From Siphonodentalium dalli (taxonomy: Eukaryota; Mollusca; Scaphopoda; Gadilida; Siphonodentaliidae), in contig CP136069.1 in NCBI GenBank assembly GCA_032622095.1, forward strand, positions 66,301,319 to 66,365,318: a stretch of DNA of 64,000 nt, in the 5' to 3' direction. The first letter of the stretch is position 1; each line of letters opens with the position of its first letter. Both the position numbers and the translations under genes were made by a program. Under the pieces are notes generated by a model that saw only the letters and a program-made list of their open reading frames with translations, was not told the origin of the DNA and made no database searches. Positions 1 through 11,971 of the stretch are shown here, one piece after another.

Positions 1-393
1 TAATAATTCATTTGTTCGGAAATACTTATTGGGGGTCGAAATGCATAAAATTGAACTACCACCACTTCCAAAAACAACACCGATAAACAATAACGCTCTT
101 TTCTTTTCCATGCAATGGAAATGGCTATTTATTGTCCTGATATCAGTGATATAAATGAATGCCTAAAATTAGTATTATCCTGAAATACATTTATGCCACT
201 TTGGCGAACATGGGAACCACGGTACAATTTATGCCATTTAGGCACACTTCAGAGTGAAATCAGGGCTTATATTTCGGCGAGAATCCAAATCTACATTCTC
301 GTAAATATTCTCGCAAATTACCCTGGATTCTCGTGAAAAAGTATATATGGATTCTCGCAAAATCAGATGAAATAAATGCCCTGGAAATATAGC
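1..393. other. AT-rich sequence, no gene seen
   Basis: No open reading frame of substance, no repeat unit and no splice-bounded exon could be supported here. It leads directly into the tandem array that follows. Confidence 0.5.
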
Positions 394-1835
394 AAATCGT
401 TTAATGCTTTATAATTTTTGTTTTCGGAGATTTATATATATGCTTAAAGACATATTATGGACTTGTTATGGACTTTTTCGGGTGCGAGAAATTGATAAGT
501 TTGTGCTCAGGCACTTTGCCAACCTGGGGAATGTTATCATTCTACTAACATCACTGAAAATTTCCAAAAAAATCTACCACACCACTTCATAGAGAACATC
601 GTCTGAACTACTCCAAATTGTAAATATTTACATCTCGATTCGGGGCGCAACTATCGGCTATAATTAAACAAAAATGATTTCGCCATCGAGAGTCATTGCA
701 GTTAACTAATATATAAGAATGACGTTGTGTATCATCCATTTGGATTAATATTCGTAACAAATAACTACTTTGAGAAAGATTATTCTTAATTTCTATTTGA
801 TCACTCTGTCCGGTGTCTGCCGGAGTGTTTCACATCACTTTAATCAAGGAAGACTGTTCAGAAAAACTGCATTTCAAGAAATCGTTTAATGCTTTAGAAT
901 TTTTGTTTTCGGAGATTTATATGTATGCTTAAAGACATATTATGGACTTGTTATGGACTTTTTCGGGTGCGAGAAATTGATAAGTTAGTGCTCAGGCACT
1001 TTGCCAACCTGGGGAATGTTATCATTCTACTAACATCACTGAAAATTTCCAAAAAAATCTACCACACCACTTCATAGAGAAAATCGTCTGAACTACTCCA
1101 AATTGTAAATATTTACATCTCGATTCGGGGCGCAACTATCGGCTATAATTAAACAAAAATGATTTCGCCATCGAGAGTCATTGCATTTAACTAATATATA
1201 AGAATGACGTTGTGTATCATCCATTTGGATTAATATTCGTAACAAATAACTACTTTGAGAAAGATTATTCTTAATTTCTATTTGATCACTCTGCCCGGTG
1301 TCTGCCGGAGTGTTTCACATCACTTTAATCAAGGAAGACTGTTCAGAAAAACTGCATTTCAAGAAATCGTTTAATGCTTTAGAAGTTTTGTTTTCGGAGA
1401 TTTATATATATGCTTAAAGACATATTATGGACTTTTTCGGGTGCGAGAAATTGATAAGTTTGTGCTCAGGCACTTTGCCAACCTGGGGAATGTTATCATT
1501 CTACTAACATCACTGAAAATTTCCAAAAAAAATCTACCACACCACTTCATAGAGAACATCGTCTGAACTACTCCAAATTGTAAATATTTACATCTCGATT
1601 CGGGGCGCAACTATCGGCTATAATTAAACAAAAATGATTTCGCCATCGAGAGCCATTGCATTTAACTAATATATAAGAATGACGTTGTGTATCATCCATT
1701 TAGATTAATATTCGTAACAAATAACTACTTTGAGAAAGATTATTCTTAATTTATATTTGATCACTCTGCCCGGTGTCTGCCGGAGTGTTTCACATCATTT
1801 TAATCATGGAAGACTGCATTTCAAGATCACCAAAC
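394..1835. repeat. Tandem array, three copies of a 485-bp unit
   Basis: The string AAATCGTTTAATGCTTTA recurs at 394, 879 and 1364, exactly 485 bases apart each time, and the sequence between is nearly identical. The third copy lacks about 12 bases of a local duplication (TTGTTATGGACT) and diverges from the others after about 1835. Short reading frames on either strand inside the unit are repeated with it and show no protein character. The near identity of the copies suggests recent duplication or homogenisation. Confidence 0.95.
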
Positions 1836-1895
1836 AACTTTCCTTTTTAGGGCCACCACATCTTTCCAAAGATGTACTTCTTCCATTTTGCTATC

Positions 1896-2168
1896 AAAGA
1901 CCGAAAAATGTCGTTAAACTAGAAATCCAAATTCCCACTAAGGGCTTCTATATCTTGAAATATTAAAGACCGAGAATGTCGTTAAACTATAAAGACCGAA
2001 AAATGTCGTTAAACTAGAGATCCAAATACCCCCTATATCTTGAGATATTATAAAGACCGAAAAATGTCATTAAACTATTAAAGACCGAAAAATGTCGTTA
2101 AACTAGAGATCCAAACATCCCCATCCCCTATTTTTTTTAGACAATAAAGAACGAAATATGTCGTTACA
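1896..2168 (+). repeat. Degenerate short tandem repeat, AAAGACCGAAAAATGTCGTT
   Basis: Six copies start at 1896, 1965, 1991, 2052, 2080 and 2146. Each reads roughly AAAGACCGAAAAATGTCGTT followed by AAACTA, and several add GAGATCCAAA. Spacing varies from about 26 to 69 bases, so it is a dispersed rather than strict tandem array. Confidence 0.85.
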
Positions 2169-3877
2169 CCATTAATACATAATTTGTGTTTATGAAAGTA
2201 TGGCACCCATTAGCAGTTTGTTTTCAGTACATTTTAATATTCATTGGAACGTAAACAATTATTCGCTGACAGAAATCATGTTAATATCGCCTTTCGTTAC
2301 TGGTTTCCTCGACTCAAATATTTCTCACTGCTCAATACTTATAATTAAAAAAAATGTTCTGTGTTTTGTGTCACTTCTTAATAGCATTATGTATTCTGCT
2401 ATTGAAAAGAAAAAAAGTTGCAGTATACCTTAAAGGTACGGAAGGCCTTGGTGGGTATCCTGTGAACATATATTTCCACCTGTCAAAAACCGCTACAAAC
2501 GAAAATAATTTTCAAATATAGACATACTTTGTTAATATACAAATGAGAAATATCTCATAAACAGTATGTTATTGTCGTAAATTTGACGATTGTTATGTAA
2601 ACAAAGCATAACAAGTTACTTTTCTTTGTGTTTCTTTATATTATGATGGTAAACATAAAGAGCGTTCTTTGTTGCTCAATTCCTTATTTGGAAATAATAA
2701 AGAGCGTTTATACCATTGGTGTGTGATTAGCCAGTAGCATTGTGCTGCCTTCTATAACACAATCAGACTCTTGTTTAGGTAAAATTTAGTAGGTCTTTAT
2801 GTAAGCATGATGTTTACGCGATAGTGATCGTATATTTGAACCAAAATGTATGTGTTTTAATATTTTTCTGTTTACGGTGTTTGGAACAAATATGAATATT
2901 TTCGACAACTAAGCCCCCTCGTCTCTTTAATATAATTAATATAACATCCCTCATCCAATAATCTCCAAATTGCATATCTAATTTCAATCCTAGTTACATG
3001 TCACGCCGCCCCTCATCATTTGCCAATTGTACACCCTTTTTTTTGCTGCTGCTGCAACTGCTCAATTTCTTTAAAAATTATTGAAAAAATGGCCCTCCCG
3101 CCCGCCGACATTTACCTCTGATTTTTGTTTTGATCATCGGTCCGCACCAAAATTGAGCACACGTCCCTATATAATATACCTATTTAAACCGAGTATACAC
3201 GGTGGTGTAATAGATCAACCGTTAATTTAACCGTTTAGGTAGCATATTTCCACGTATACGTTATCACGACAAATCCCTGCTGATCTGTTATTAATGAACC
3301 AAACAATTAACATGTCAACACACTATGGCCCGCCAATTCTACAGTGTATAAACGTAACGGGGCAAATATGCACATTATATTGGCAGCTAACGAGAACATT
3401 CATCACCAGCAATCTGATCACCCCTTTTAGCCGATACGATAGAAACTAAACGATTTGTTACTTCTAATTACCCGTACTTAATTACACTACTTGCGTGTTA
3501 ATAAAGTACGACCCCATTACCACTAAAGGTGAAACATGGGATTTAGAACATTAATATTCACTCTTACATAGTTCCACATTCAAGGTTCGTCTTGTGTAAT
3601 CGTATGTCAGTTGTAACGTTGTGAAACTGCAACTGAACTGAATTATTCTATGCTAAATCTGATGCATGCATCTTAGTTTTCTTGTTATTACGCCACCGTA
3701 GTGTGGTGTTTCTAGCTTTTGGTTTTTTGATATCGCATGGTCGATCGATAATTCACTGGGTGATTGTACATTCGGCAAACCTCGTCAGATTCCGTCACCG
3801 TTTCATCGTACCGATAATTACGAGAGTACAACTAAGATTGGCACATGTGTTTACGTCACCGGTGTAATTGTGGGGAC
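2169..3877. other. Intergenic, no gene seen
   Basis: There are no convincing exons. Two copies of ATAAAGAGCGTT (near 2655 and 2697) match a motif clustered again at 50.5-51.4 kb. Otherwise it is AT-rich unique sequence. Confidence 0.5.
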
Positions 3878-4655
3878 ATGCTTCTATTATGAAGGTTTGC
3901 TATCCCGAAGGTCCGCTATTCCGAAGGTTCTCTATTCCGAAGGTTTTTGTTATTTTTAGGTTAATTCTATATTTTAAAGTATTGAGACTAATTTGAGAGG
4001 GTTCATTTTCACAAAGATTCTTTATATGGAGTGTGCGCTCACATCCGAACTGATCATGCGCGCACACCGATACAGATACAGGAGGAAATAACTTAACTTA
4101 GAACATTAAATGTGATTTTGTTTTGTTTTCGCTGGTTTTCTTGAGATTTTATGTCATTACGTGGGCCCATACCTTTGAATTCTTGGCATATACTATGAAT
4201 GTTGTGGTATATATGGACCCTCCCGCATTGGGACATGACATAGGTTCAGTTGACTTAAGTGGTGTTCTGTGTGTGCTCCAATTTGGAGTTCAATATTTTA
4301 AGGGCCAAGTTTAGAATTTTATGGGTCCATACCTTTGAACTCTGGGCATATAATATGAATATTGGGGGGCATGTCTCTATTCCGAAGGTTCACTATCCCG
4401 AAGGTCCACTATTCCGAAATTTCTCTGAATGTTCGCTATTCCGAAGGTTCACCAATCCGAAGGTTCGTTATTCCGAAGGTTCTGTGTTCCAAAGATTTTT
4501 TTTATTTTAAGGTTAATTCTATATTCTAAAGTAACGAGAGGGTTCATTATCACGAAGATTCTTTTTATGAAGGAAATAACGTAAAACATTAAATGTGATT
4601 TTGTTTTGTTTTCGAGGGTTTTCTTGAGTTTAATGTCATTACGTATGACCTTATT
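3878..4655 (+). repeat. Duplicated block containing a TTCCGAAGGTT minisatellite
   Basis: Two related copies lie at about 3878-4160 and 4368-4655. Each starts with a run of about 16-base units close to CTATTCCGAAGGTT and continues into the same downstream sequence (GGTTAATTCTATATT, then ATGTGATTTTGTTTTG, then TCTTGAG). The second copy has more minisatellite units. A piece of the first copy (CCATACCTTTGAA) also recurs near 4325. Reading frames through the minisatellite are a by-product of the repeat. Confidence 0.85.
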
Positions 4656-5113
4656 TCTCATTACATATTCACGCCAAGGAGCCCACACAATTGCTATGTT
4701 ACGATGCGATTTAATGTGATTATGTGTGACCTAATATCTCAATAATCTGAGGCAAGAGTACGCCTGCTAAAGGCGAATTATAACAGTTGGGGGTATAACG
4801 CTCAATAAATACTGGAGGCTATAACAAACTGCGCAGTAGAATATCGCTGAATGGACGAGTATGAGATGAGCCTAAATGCAATTGTGACTTTGTTTAAAGG
4901 CCCACTTAATTTTCGAGTCATTAATTTTTTATAGTATATACGGTTTTAATAACAATTTATGCCATAAAATTTGAATAAACTACTATAATTCATCACCATT
5001 TGAAAGGCAGAATACTTCTATCTCCTAGTTTGAAACACCTTCAAAATACCGCGTCGTATATCTAGCAATTAGCAACCAACATGTCCTCCTCGGCTTTCCA
5101 TAGAATTCAACGT
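4656..5113. other. No gene seen
   Basis: AT-rich sequence between two repeat arrays with nothing recognisable. Confidence 0.5.
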
Positions 5114-5640
5114 AATTTGATACTTATGGGTATTTGTGTCCGGGAAGTGTTTTGAACGGGTCAAATCGTGACCCCGACCTGACCTTGACCATTAAAACTG
5201 TCAATGCAAGGTCAATTTGGGTAAAACGGACAAATTTCGGCGAAATTTGATACCTAGGGATACTTTGGTCCGAGGAGAGTTTTGAACGGGTCAAATCGTG
5301 ACCTCGGCATGACCTTGACCTTCAATATGGCCAATCAAAGGTCAACTCGGATAAAACGGATAGATTTCGACGAAATTTGATACCTATGGGTACTTTTGTC
5401 GGGGGGGGGGGGGGTGTTTTGGACGGGTCAAATCATGACTCTGACCTTACCTTGACCTTCAAAATTGATAATTAAAGGTCAAGTTGGGTAAAACGGACGG
5501 ATTTCGACGAAATTTGATACCTATGGGTAGTTTTCTACGGGTGGGGGTGTTTTGGACAACAAATCATGACCCTGACCTGACCCTGACCTGACCTTGACTT
5601 TCGAAATAGTCAATTGAAGGTCAAATCGCACCTTTCACCG
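5114..5640 (+). repeat. Four-copy 130-bp satellite carrying TGACCTTGACC
   Basis: Units start with AATTTGATAC at 5114, 5244, 5374 and 5511. Each holds GGGTCAAATCRTGAC, one or more TGACCTTGAC runs, AAGGTCAA and AAAACGGA. The third unit is expanded by a 14-base poly-G run at 5401-5414. The reverse complement of TGACCTTGA is TCAAGGTCA, the extended nuclear-receptor half-site bound by ERR and SF-1 type receptors in animals. Whether any receptor binds here is not known. Confidence 0.9.
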
Positions 5641-5946
5641 GAAGCAGATGGGAAACAGCCCGGGTGAAGTCGGGCCTATCAGCTTGTGTAATAAAGAAGA
5701 CAGTTTGATGAAAGTAATGTATGCCACGAGAAACGGGAAAACTTGAAATATGGAAGTACGCAAATTTCCCGCATAAAATTTGAAAGCTAGTTTATAGAAT
5801 AATTGTATTATTATTTATATTTATGGCTAATAATACGATCTTGGTGGCGTTACCATTTCTGACTATGGTTTTCTTGTAGTATTGTGTATAATAACTCGCA
5901 CAATCGTAGGTCTTCTGCACTGTCAATTTGCATTTGCTTACTCGTG

Positions 5947-6603
5947 ATGTTGAACATCGTCACGTGGAACGCCACTGGGGCGATGGGTAGCAGTTGCTAT
6001 ATGTCAGATATACTTGCAAATCAGGAGGTGGACATTTTTGGTATCAGCGAGCATTGGCTCCACAACCACAATGTGCACATACTTGATACTGTTAGCAACA
6101 ATTACCGTTACCACGCAATTTGTGATTTCTCACAGAGACTACCCATACAGATGGGGTGTGACAAGGGCGGTGTAGCGATTTTCTGGCACAGAAGGCTGGA
6201 TAATGCTGTCTCAACACTTGACCTAAATGACGATAGACTGTGTGGTATCCAATTACAGTTAGATAACTCGCAGTACATTTATATTATACAGGTCTATCTG
6301 CCCTCAACGAACTACACAGTCGCATTTTATCGTGATTACTTAAATAAGCTGGACATTACGATTGATTATTACTCATCTATGGGTACCGTCATTGTTATGG
6401 GTGATTTTAACGGCAATATCCAGAAAGCTGATGCCAGAAATCGCAGTTTCAAGAAACTTATCGCACGCAGGAATCTCGTTTCTGTGAATCAATCTGATCC
6501 GGTCACACGTTTGATTCCACCGCAAGCGATTCAGGCACCACGATCATATACTTATACACAAATCAAATCTACACTGTGTAAACGAAATAAGAGTCATCGT
6601 TGA
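5947..6603 (+). pseudogene. LINE endonuclease domain (5' fragment)
   Basis: This is the AP-endonuclease-like domain that nicks target DNA before reverse transcription. From the ATG at 5947 the protein reads MLNIVTWNATGAMG, then GISEHWL (metal-binding Glu), GGVAIFW, IQVYLPS and VIVMGDFNGN (Asp and Asn of the active site). The terminal SDH-type motif appears as SNHRP only in the next frame at about 6620, so a small indel near 6575 separates it, and its usual Asp is Asn here. An earlier in-frame ATG at 5884 adds residues without family similarity, so the start at 5947 is preferred. The open frame closes at 6603. Confidence 0.85.
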
Positions 6604-8386
6604 CTCTGCCACTGATTACTCCAACCACCGTCCTATCAAAATGCTCATCGAGCTAGGTAATCACTGCACTCGTCCAAATCCCGAGCGCTGCTCTGTCAAC
6701 TGGAAGAAGTTTTTATCTTCAGACTCTTCAATAGCGAGTTATCAAAATTGTGTCGATGAACTTCTACCCAATAGTCCCATTACGGACTCTGCTAGCCTTG
6801 ACGAATATTACTCAGGTATTATCGAAGCTATTAATTCTGCGTCGTCAATCTTCATTCCAAAAAAATCGTACAAATCCCACATTAAACCATACTGGAATGA
6901 AAAACTGAAGGAACTTCATAGTCAAATGCGTAACCTCAAACGTATATGGAACAGTGAAGGTCGCCCAAGAGGTCGGGCACATCTTTCATATGTATACTAT
7001 AAAGCAGCGAAGTGTGCGTTCCGCATGGAACTACGACATAGCAACTTGAAATTCTTATCGAGCCAAAACGACCACGTTGACAATGCTGCGGAAATCAACC
7101 AAGAGCACTTTTTTCGGTTATTTAATCAAAACAAATCTAGAACTAGGGCAACTAATAATAACTTTTTCGAGGTTGACAATGTTACGCTCCGTAATCCTGA
7201 AGAAATCACAACTGCGTGGGCTGATTATTATGAACGATTGTATTGCCAACTTGAGTCGGACGCATTCGATCATCATCATTATGATTATGTCAATAGTTCA
7301 GTTGAAGACATTGCATCTAGCATACACACACATGGTGTCTCTACCCCACTAGATAAACATATGCTATATCCTATTTCTTTTCATGAGCTGAATGAAATTC
7401 TCAAGTCAATGAATATGGGGACAGCTCCTGGTCCGGACATGATCTGTTACGAGCACATTGTGCATGGAGGCGAGTCGTTAAAAGAACGGTTAGCGTTCGT
7501 CTTGAGCAAAATGGTAGAGTTACAACATATACCTGCTATGGCAAAATCTGGCCTGGTAGTTTCTCTGTATAAGGGTGGTGATAAGCCAAAAACTAAATTC
7601 GATAGCTACAGGGCAATTACTCTTCTACCAGTGCTGTATAAGACACTAGAAAAAATAATGTTGTTTCGCATGGAACGCAACACGCCAAATCTAATTAAAG
7701 TTCATCCCCTTCAAAACGGTTTTCAGAAAAATGTCAGTTGTCTTATGTCGTCATATGTATTGCACGAAAGCGTGAACTTCACAAAAGAACAACAGTCTAA
7801 ACTATTCGCATGCTTCTTGGATGTACATAAGGCATTTGACACAGTATGGATCAATGGCTTATTGTTGAAGCTACACCTTCGTGGATTCCAAGGCAAAATT
7901 TGGCTCCTCCTAAGAGAGTTTCTGAGTAATATTTCGTGTGTAGTCAAACATACACACATTCTGTCTAAATCAATTTCAATAAAACAAGGAGCAAGGCAAG
8001 GGGCCATTTTATCCCCTTTGTTCTATATGATGTACATAGATGATCTCTTGTATGAACTTGAAGCTTCAAATTTTGGATTTCGACTTTTATCCTCCAACTG
8101 CTCGTCTCCAATACAAGCTGATGATATGACACTGTTGTCCCTCTCAAGTTACGGCTTACAACGTTTATGCGATATATGCACATCGTATAGTCAAAAGTGG
8201 CGCTTCATGTATAATCCTAACAAATGTAAGGTCACCGTTTTTAACGAAACGTCTCGCCAAAGCTGCAGCACAAGTAGACGATGGACTGTCGCTGGAAGTA
8301 CCGTGTCCGAAACAGACGAAATCACTCATTTGGGCATACAAGTAAACAAGTACAGCTTTGTCAAAAAATTTTTGAAGTCATTGTAG
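6575..8386 (+). pseudogene. LINE reverse transcriptase domain
   Basis: This segment would copy the element RNA at the nicked target. Motifs in order are GTAPGPDMI, then LYKGGDKPK...YRAITLLP, LQNGFQKN, FLDVHKAFDTVW (motif A, first catalytic Asp), QGARQGAILSP (motif B) and IQADDMTLLS (motif C, with QADD replacing the common YADD or FADD). A motif D-like WRFMYNPNKCKV follows. The start of this frame carries the end of the endonuclease (SNHRPIK). The frame ends at a TAG at 8384-8386 after a slip next to the AAAAAATTTTT run near 8370. The catalytic Asp residues survive, so decay is recent to moderate. Confidence 0.9.
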
Positions 8387-9402
8387 ACAAAATCAGGTCA
8401 ACTTTTTTCCTCTTAAGTAATGCTGGACTTTATGCCGGAGGGATCACTCCGTCGAGTTGTGCCATCATATACAAAACGATGGTGCTGCCAAAAGGATTAT
8501 ATGGTTCAGAATTTCTGTGTGGCATGTCTGTGTCGGACACTACCTCGCTCGAGAAAATCCATCGATTTTGCTTGAAACGCATTCAAGGGCTGCCTGTAAG
8601 GGCGAGAACCGATATTGCCCTAGGTCTCATGGGCTGTGGTCCTATTTCATCTTTTATAGATGCACGAAAACTCAGTTTGTTTGGTAGCCTTTGTCGAATA
8701 TCGCCTTCCAAGGTATGCAAGGAAATTTTTGTATCAAGACTTCACATGCACCTTTCTCGGCAATATACTAATCCTCAGTCATACTTTGCTGACATTGAAC
8801 GCATTCTTATTTCTCATAACTTGAACCAATATCTTCAGCAATTCGCAATAGTCGGTACGTGTCCAATCCGCCCGGAGTGGAACCGACTGATCAAAACGGA
8901 AGTCAACAGTAAGCGCGATATCGACTGGACGCAAAATGTTCAAAACGACCCAACACTAGCATGCTTCTATCAAATCCAAAGTCACTTACAGATGTCCATA
9001 CTTTGGCGTTGCTGTCGGCAATATCCAGAGCGGAAGAGAGAATTTTTCACCGTTGCCCAACTTATTGCGACCACTGCTACCAAACACCAAGGTACTTGTG
9101 CGTTATGTCACTTGGAATATGACGACGTGGTAATACACGTTATGATTTATTGCACTCACCATATATTGTGCTCTCGTCGCAATGACATGTGGTACCAATT
9201 GATTGACACATTTGGATTGCTGTTCTATCTTTGGGTGGACGAGCTTGACGATGATGAACTTGTTATGATTCACCTTACAAAACTTCCCTCTGGAATATTT
9301 TCTTTCATTGATGACCCTATGTTGTTCGTATCATTTATAGTTCACCATACCCACATATTATGGTTATCACACAGGATGCTGTCAAGTCATCATTCTGAGT
9401 AA
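8366..9402 (+). pseudogene. LINE C-terminal domain with CCHC knuckle
   Basis: The frame resumes one base off the reverse transcriptase frame with EVIVDKIRSTFFLLSNAGLY, the usual continuation of the thumb region in this type of ORF2, and then GLYGSEF...LEKIHRFCLKRIQG. Near the end, at about 9097-9154, CALCHLEYDDVVIHVMIYC gives C-x2-C-x9-H-x4-C, a zinc knuckle found at the C-terminus of many I- and R1-group LINE proteins and thought to contact nucleic acid. The stop is at 9400-9402. No further indels are seen in about 340 codons. Confidence 0.8.
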
Positions 9403-10355
9403 TCACCAAACGTTTTAACGAAAATCCACAATGGCATACCAGGAGCCAGTCTGATTGGAGTTTGGGTATGTTTTTAAGCAGACTGCACTCACCCATGCGG
9501 ATATGATGTTACCGGTGTGAATGTAACAATATACGACGTACATTCGCTCATGTGTGCACCTTTATACTCTTTGTAATTAAGCTTTGTCATACATCAATTG
9601 TATATGAGCAGTTATCGACACAACACTAACGTTTAAATATCATTCCAAGTATAACTGTTTGCCGCCAGTAAATTAGAAAATGCGAGTCTAAGCATTTATC
9701 CTGTGTACCTTTCGGATTTTATCCGCATAATGTAAATATGCTTAGACTGAAAGTTATGTTTGCGTGGCTGTGTTTGTCTGCATGCCTGCATATTATGTCC
9801 GAGTGTCGGTATGTCCGATTGTATGTCTGAATGTATATCTGCCTGTGGGTAAGGTTACTCTCTAGTTTGACCCAACTTGTATACCATGTCTTGGTGGCAC
9901 TTGTGTCATTCTGTGTACATACTATCATTTGTTAAATGTCATGTTGACCAAAATGTTTGGCTACCTTTGATACTGTATTATGTATATGGGTCAATATATC
10001 AAAACTGTACAATTTGATGTTACGCGTATTGGCCCCATACTAACAAAATTGCATTGCATAAGAGGACCCTAATTAATATTTTTTCAGACAACAGGGTAGC
10101 TAGAGTGCTATTTAGGTTTAAAAATGTACAAAATTCTTAGTTTTTTGATTTTTGTAGACCCAACATTAAACTAGGTCCTCGATTTTATGTATGTTACTTT
10201 TCTACATTTGTTATTAAAACATCATTTTTTTTCATCAAAAGTTCAGCTAAATGTCTTATTTTATTATTACATCAAGTCCCTAACATGTAAACATGATGAC
10301 TATACCAGAAAGAACTACTTAATTTCATTAAAACTTGAAAAAAATTACTGTTTTT
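9403..10355. other. LINE 3' flank and AT-rich sequence, no gene seen
   Basis: It may include the 3' untranslated part of the LINE. A stretch at 9760-9845 is low-complexity, with repeated TATGTC and TGCCTG words. No poly-A or short tandem tail marks the LINE end. Confidence 0.4.
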
Positions 10356-10766
10356 CCTGTTACCGGTTTTTGTGTCATTCCTGTTACCGACACACCAAAA
10401 GGGCATTATTTTTAGCTGTGAACTAGTCTACATGGAGAAACTGCCACTAGGGGGCAGGCCACCAGAAGGTCATTACAGCAGAAGTCAAAATGGTGGTTCT
10501 TTTGAAAACAAAAACGATTGCTGGAGGACAATAATCACTAAAAAAGGTGAGTAGATCAATTGCATGTCACTCCTGTTACTGTAGTATGATTCCTCCAACC
10601 ATATAGACAAGGTTTAGAATATATTTTTTATATACTTGATTGAGTCTTTTTTACAAAACACAGGTATAAAAAATGAAATTACTAATATATATTTTTTTAA
10701 TGCCACATATCTGTCACTCCTGTTACCGTCACTCCTGTTACCAGAAAAAAGTAACAGGAGTGACAC
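10356..10766 (+). repeat. Dispersed TCACTCCTGTTACC motif, six copies
   Basis: Copies of (TGTCA)YTCCTGTTACC lie near 10356, 10373, 10565, 10712 and 10728. An inverted copy, GTAACAGGAGTGAC, at 10751 forms a hairpin with the last direct copy across an 8-base A-rich loop. The copies surround a candidate exon. No known family was recognised. Confidence 0.75.
10416..10546 (+). CDS. Candidate 5' coding exon, unknown gene
   Basis: An acceptor-like TTATTTTTAG ends at 10415, an ATG lies at 10432, and a strong donor (AAAAAG followed by GTGAGT) begins at 10547. The 38 codons between read MEKLPLGGRPPEGHYSRSQN and on to WRTIITKK, compositionally unlike the surrounding AT-rich DNA, and the exon ends in phase 1. 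No signal peptide, domain or partner exon was found, so this may be part of an unseen gene or of a mobile element that includes the flanking TCACTCCTGTTACC copies. Chance is a real alternative. Confidence 0.3.
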
Positions 10767-11301
10767 ATTAAACCAACATTGCCAACAATATGTTAATTAA
10801 CTATTTCTTCTTGAGTGATAATTGGGCACTTAAAGGGGCACTAGGAATTTGTAACTCAATTTTTCGAATTATGATCAGAATACATATTTAGACAGTGACC
10901 CATTTACATACAGTTTAAATTTCACAGTTTATCAAGTTAATCAAGCTCAAATTTATTGCATCGTTTATTATCAGGTCCCATAATAACATTGAAAATTGCG
11001 ATATTTGCTGCCACACTTTTAACTCGTTCAGGACGAGATTTTTTTTCCAAAAAAATGTCCTCCATCAGTCCATGACGAGATTTTCCCCGAAAAGTAGCTA
11101 TAAATACATGGCCTTAAGGTTCCCCGGCGTCATAATAAAATTAACTGTAGTCTTTCTATACATCAGAATGGTTAAAATGACTACTGTTCGTGGTCGTTTT
11201 CAAAATAAAACATTTGGTTTGTGTTAGCGGTTAAAACTTTGAAGAATTCAGCTGATTATTTGTTGATATGACTCATCGAAAATCAACAAATTGGGGGACT
11301 G
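10767..11301. other. No gene seen
   Basis: AT-rich sequence. At 10833 there is TTAAAGGGGCACT, which resembles the end of the TTAA MITEs described below, but no matching right end was found. Confidence 0.45.
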
Positions 11302-11350
11302 ATATATCCGTCCCCCATCCTGAGGGCGATTTTGCAGGGGACGGATATAT
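11302..11350. repeat. Hairpin, 14-bp perfect stem
   Basis: ATATATCCGTCCCC at 11302-11315 pairs exactly with GGGGACGGATATAT at 11337-11350 across a 21-base loop. Confidence 0.85.
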
Positions 11351-11631
11351 GACCCACAAGAATAATTGACCATCAACTGTCTGGATACACGACACTGTAT
11401 GAACAATTTTGAACCAGGACCCGTTGCGATTTGATTTGACAATATTCATTCAAGCGGAACATGATAGTGAGTGCAGAAAATTAAATAAATCCTACAAATT
11501 AGGACCACATACTAGTACAGTGGAATTTCTTTCGAAATTTATAAAAGTGCATTGATACATATATATTTACACCTGTAATGGAACTTCCGGTATAACATCG
11601 TTCATCCACGCTAATTTGCTATTCCCAATGT

Positions 11632-11661
11632 AATTCATACTGTATTCTTACAGTATGAATT
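11632..11661. repeat. Hairpin, 13-bp perfect stem
   Basis: AATTCATACTGTA at 11632 pairs perfectly with TACAGTATGAATT ending at 11661, with a TTCT loop. It sits just upstream of a LINE-like 3' end and may belong to it. Confidence 0.85.
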
Positions 11662-11663
11662 GC

Positions 11664-11735
11664 ATGATCTTCTGAGTCATCAGACTCATTACTTATCTTC
11701 GCAAAAATACAATGAAATAACATAACATAACATAA
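11664..11735 (+). mobile_element. Solo 3' tail of a CR1-like LINE
   Basis: The order GAGTCATCAGACTC (small hairpin), TATCTT, then (ATAAC)n at about 11716-11732 parallels the end of the intact LINE at 16.70-16.76 kb, which has GAGTCATTCGACTC, TATCTT and then (TGTTA)n. The similarity is short. It suggests a severely 5'-truncated insertion of a related family, but is not proof. Confidence 0.45.
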
Positions 11736-11971
11736 ATGTAAGAATACATGGCGTATGGCGCATAAATAAAAATATTATATCTCACGTGACTTTCTCCGAC
11801 GTTGATTGGCGGAGCAGTGATACTCTATTCTGCATAGTAAGGCTACGCGGAAAATACATGTTTCAGCATCATTCACTACGCTTTTTCAGCGTGGTATACT
11901 ATGCTATATAGTATGACAGGAAGACCAAATATCTGTGCTATTATCTATTAGATTTGGGAACCGGTCTAGAG
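11736..11971. other. No gene seen
   Basis: Unique sequence without a recognised feature. Confidence 0.4.

Larger units (their letters stand above)
5884..9402 (+). mobile_element. Degenerate non-LTR retrotransposon (LINE)
   Basis: Three adjoining fragments in different frames encode, in order, an apurinic-type endonuclease, a reverse transcriptase and a C-terminal domain with a CCHC knuckle. This is the order of the single large ORF of Jockey-superfamily LINEs (CR1, I, Nimb and relatives). Two frame breaks, near 6575 and 8375, make the copy inactive. No ORF1 is visible upstream and no target-site duplication or 3' tail could be placed, so the outer limits are those of the coding part only. 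The exact clade is unresolved. Confidence 0.9.

Noticed and set aside
404-1610. Short reading frames on both strands in the 485-bp repeat
   Set aside because: They recur only because the repeat does, differ by frame-disrupting changes between copies and show no protein features.
4259-4510. 83-codon frame through the TTCCGAAGG minisatellite
   Set aside because: Its repeated residues follow directly from the 16-base DNA unit; no start context, splice sites or conservation between the two blocks.
10833-10850. TTAAAGGGGCACT as the left end of another TTAA MITE
   Set aside because: No matching right end (AGTGCCCCTTTAA-like) within 1.5 kb, and similarity is only about 10 bases.
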